Source of the DNA: Albimonas donghaensis
GTDB lineage: Bacteria; Pseudomonadota; Alphaproteobacteria; Rhodobacterales; Rhodobacteraceae
NCBI RefSeq assembly: GCF_900106695.1
Contig: NZ_FNMZ01000008.1
Span: 118,536 to 182,535, forward strand
Direction of reading: 5' to 3'
DNA: 64,000 bases
Numbering within the stretch: the stretch's first letter is position 1; each line of letters starts with the position of its first letter. Both the position numbers and the translations under genes were made by a program. Positions 62,746-64,000 of this stretch are shown piece after piece. The notes beneath the pieces were generated by a model, which saw nothing but the letters and a program-made list of their open reading frames with translations, ran no database searches and was not told where the DNA came from.

Positions 62746-63598
62746 GACGCGTCCCCATAAACGGGATTCCCATGACCTCGCATCTTTGATTCAACCTCCG
62801 AAAGGAGGAGGTATCGATGCGCCGTCACGAACTGACCGACCGGGAATGGGCGATCATCCAGCCGCTGCTGCCGCAGAAGTCGCGGGGCGTGCCGCGGGTG
62901 GACGACCGCCGTGTGATCAACGGCATCCTCTGGCGGTTCCGCACCGGGACGCCCTGGCGCGACGTGCCCGAGCGCTATGGCCCGCGCACCACGCTGTACA
63001 ACCGCTTCACCCGATGGCGTGCGGCCGGGGTCTGGGACCGCATTCTGGAAGCGATCTCAGAGGCCTATGACGGCGACATCGTGATGATCGACAGCTCCTG
63101 CGTCCGCGTCCACCAGCACGGGGCCGCGGTAAAAAGGGGGGTCCCGCCGAGGACGACGGCGGGCATGGCTGCATGGGACATTCCCGCGGGGGGCTGACCA
63201 CGACGATCCACGCCCTGGTCGATGCCGAGGGCCGCCCCATCCGCTTGAAGCTGACGCCCGGCCAGGCGGGCGACGCGCCGGTGGGAACGGCGTTCGTCGC
63301 CGGGCTCGACGAGGGCGCGACCCTGATCGCGGACCGCGCCTACGACACAAACCCGATCCGCGAGGGCGCGGCGGCCCGCGGCGTTTGGGCGAACATCCCG
63401 CCCCGCGTGATCCGAAAGCAAGCCTTCAGCTTCAGCCCCTGAGCCTATCGTCAGCGCAACCTCGTCGAGCGCTTCTTCAACCGCATCAAACAGTTCCGCG
63501 GTCTTGCCACCCGATACGACCGCAGGCCCGACAATTACCTCGCCGCCCTCAAGCTCGCAGCCATCCGCTTCTGGATCGCGAAGATATGAGTCCGCGCC
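62746..63598. mobile_element. IS5-family (IS427-like) insertion sequence, inactive
   Basis: About 0.85 kb. The left end reads GACGCGTCCCCATA and the right end, reversed, GGCGCGGACTCATA (10 of 14 match), flanking a broken transposase gene. The element borders are approximate. It lies directly after the thioesterase operon and before a phage-like fragment. Confidence 0.7.
62817..63589 (+). pseudogene. IS5-family transposase with frameshift and nonsense mutation
   Basis: The first frame (LTDREWAIIQPLLPQKSRGV, WRFRTGTPWRDVPERYGPRT) includes the first DDE Asp in IVMIDSSCVRVHQHG. At an A5G6 run (about 63131-63141) reading must slip -1 to continue in SRGGLTTTIHALVDAEGRPI and TLIADRAYDTNPIR (second Asp). 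An in-frame TGA at 63440 interrupts before AYRQRNLVERFFNRIKQFRG (catalytic Glu). The slip site may be programmed, but the stop makes the copy dead. Confidence 0.85.
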
Positions 63599-63641
63599 AT
63601 AGGTCCGGCGGTTCGCCTTCGGCCCAGACACAGCTGAAGTT

Positions 63642-63905
63642 CTAGACCGGGCCATCGCACACGGCCACCGCGAAGTGGGCGAAGTAGGAGAACTCAGTGG
63701 ACTCCATCTTGCCGCCGCCGCCCTTGATTCCGCCGGTGGACTGGGTGGTGGTGTTCTGCACCTCCTCCAGCTGGACGGCCGAGATGACTTCCCCCGACGA
63801 ACGCGCGCGCGCCTCCACATAGGCCAGCGCCGTGCCTTCGTTGGACGTCATCACATCCAGGGACTGGAGACGCGGGCTGGTCACCTGCTGGATGGCCGCA
63901 CTGCC
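63642..63905 (-). pseudogene. Fragment of a phage/GTA-type tail protein
   Basis: The frame reads QQVTSPRLQSLDVMTSNEGT, then VQLEEVQNTTTQSTGGIKGG and STEFSYFAHFAVAVCDGPV. The pattern of a Lys/Gly-rich linker followed by an aromatic-rich strand and C-(D/E)-GP is typical of the N-terminal part of tail tip/host-specificity proteins of lambda-like phages and gene transfer agents. It is cut by an in-frame TAG upstream and by the IS5 border downstream. Confidence 0.5.
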
Positions 63906-63918
63906 CTAGAGCGGAATC

Positions 63919-64000
63919 CTACCAGTCTGGATCGTATCGGCATGCGCTGAAGCAGTCGGCGCATTCGGCGGGGGTGTAGGCGTCTGCGATGCGGCCGATG
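63919..64000 (-). CDS. IS630-like transposase C-terminus (start outside window)
   Basis: The last 26 codons of a minus-strand gene that enters from beyond the window: IGRIADAYTPAECADCFSAC, then RYDPDW and a stop. This is the usual tail of IS630-family transposases (F-x-P-x-EC-x-N/D-Y/CF...GYD). Bases 63905-63918 (TAGGATTCCGCTCT reversed) are probably the element end, next to the tail-protein fragment. Confidence 0.65.
   Translation of the reverse strand, partial: IGRIADAYTPAECADCFSACRYDPDW

Overview
The window is very GC-rich, with dense, often 4-bp-overlapping operons. Alphaproteobacteria, most likely a marine or soil Rhodobacterales-type organism, is suggested by three TRAP/TTT-type solute importers, an EcfG-like ECF sigma factor with matching GGAAC promoters, a cupin DMSP-lyase-family protein and a fragment that resembles a gene-transfer-agent/phage tail protein. 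This placement is inferred from gene content only.

Layout. 1-5229: a sugar-acid locus with a truncated 2-dehydro-3-deoxygluconate kinase and an SDR dehydrogenase, divergent from a FadR-type regulator and a TRAP transporter (dctPQM); repeated TTGnATACAA boxes flank the regulator. 5230-7419: a gene graveyard with remnants of an FrnE/DsbA-type protein, a PAS protein and a LeuD-like subunit. 7420-22535: two related carboxylic-acid loci on the minus strand. The first has a methylisocitrate-lyase-family enzyme, TctCBA and a HutC-type regulator. The second is an apparent single operon of an ABC importer, a HutC-type regulator, a second lyase and a LeuC/LeuD-type hydro-lyase. Both loci have a promoter overlapped by a TGTCAT-type palindrome.

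22620-24675: a decayed GH13 alpha-glucosidase carrying a 7-bp tandem repeat, then a cupin DMSP-lyase-family gene. 25041-38507: a respiration and stress block with a large catalase, an ExoD-like protein, a caa3-type oxidase (subunit II with haem c, fused subunits I+III, CtaG-like assembly protein, tri-haem cytochrome c), a CYP152-type P450, a stress SDR and an ECF sigma factor. Catalase, P450 and SDR each have a GGAAC-N16-GGTT element. 39043-42898: a membrane-bound GMC-type dehydrogenase (small Tat subunit, flavoprotein, three-haem cytochrome).

42899-48420: mobile DNA. An IS21-family element sits between a truncated unknown gene and a truncated Rha-type prophage gene, followed by a small prophage-like operon (HTH protein, two tiny coupled ORFs, AlpA) and an integrase remnant.

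48421-62641: two divergent operons around an XRE-cupin regulator. The minus operon encodes a biotin carboxylase, RidA and an aldehyde dehydrogenase. The plus operon encodes MaoC, acyl-CoA dehydrogenase, a second MaoC, a class III CoA-transferase, a CitE-type lyase, a TRAP transporter, a stand-alone biotin carrier, a carboxyltransferase and a thioesterase. Read together they suggest uptake, CoA activation, oxidation, hydration and cleavage of a short branched dicarboxylate, with biotin-dependent carboxylation of an acyl-CoA product. 62746-64000: a dead IS5-family element, a phage/GTA-like tail fragment and the 3' end of an IS630-family transposase.
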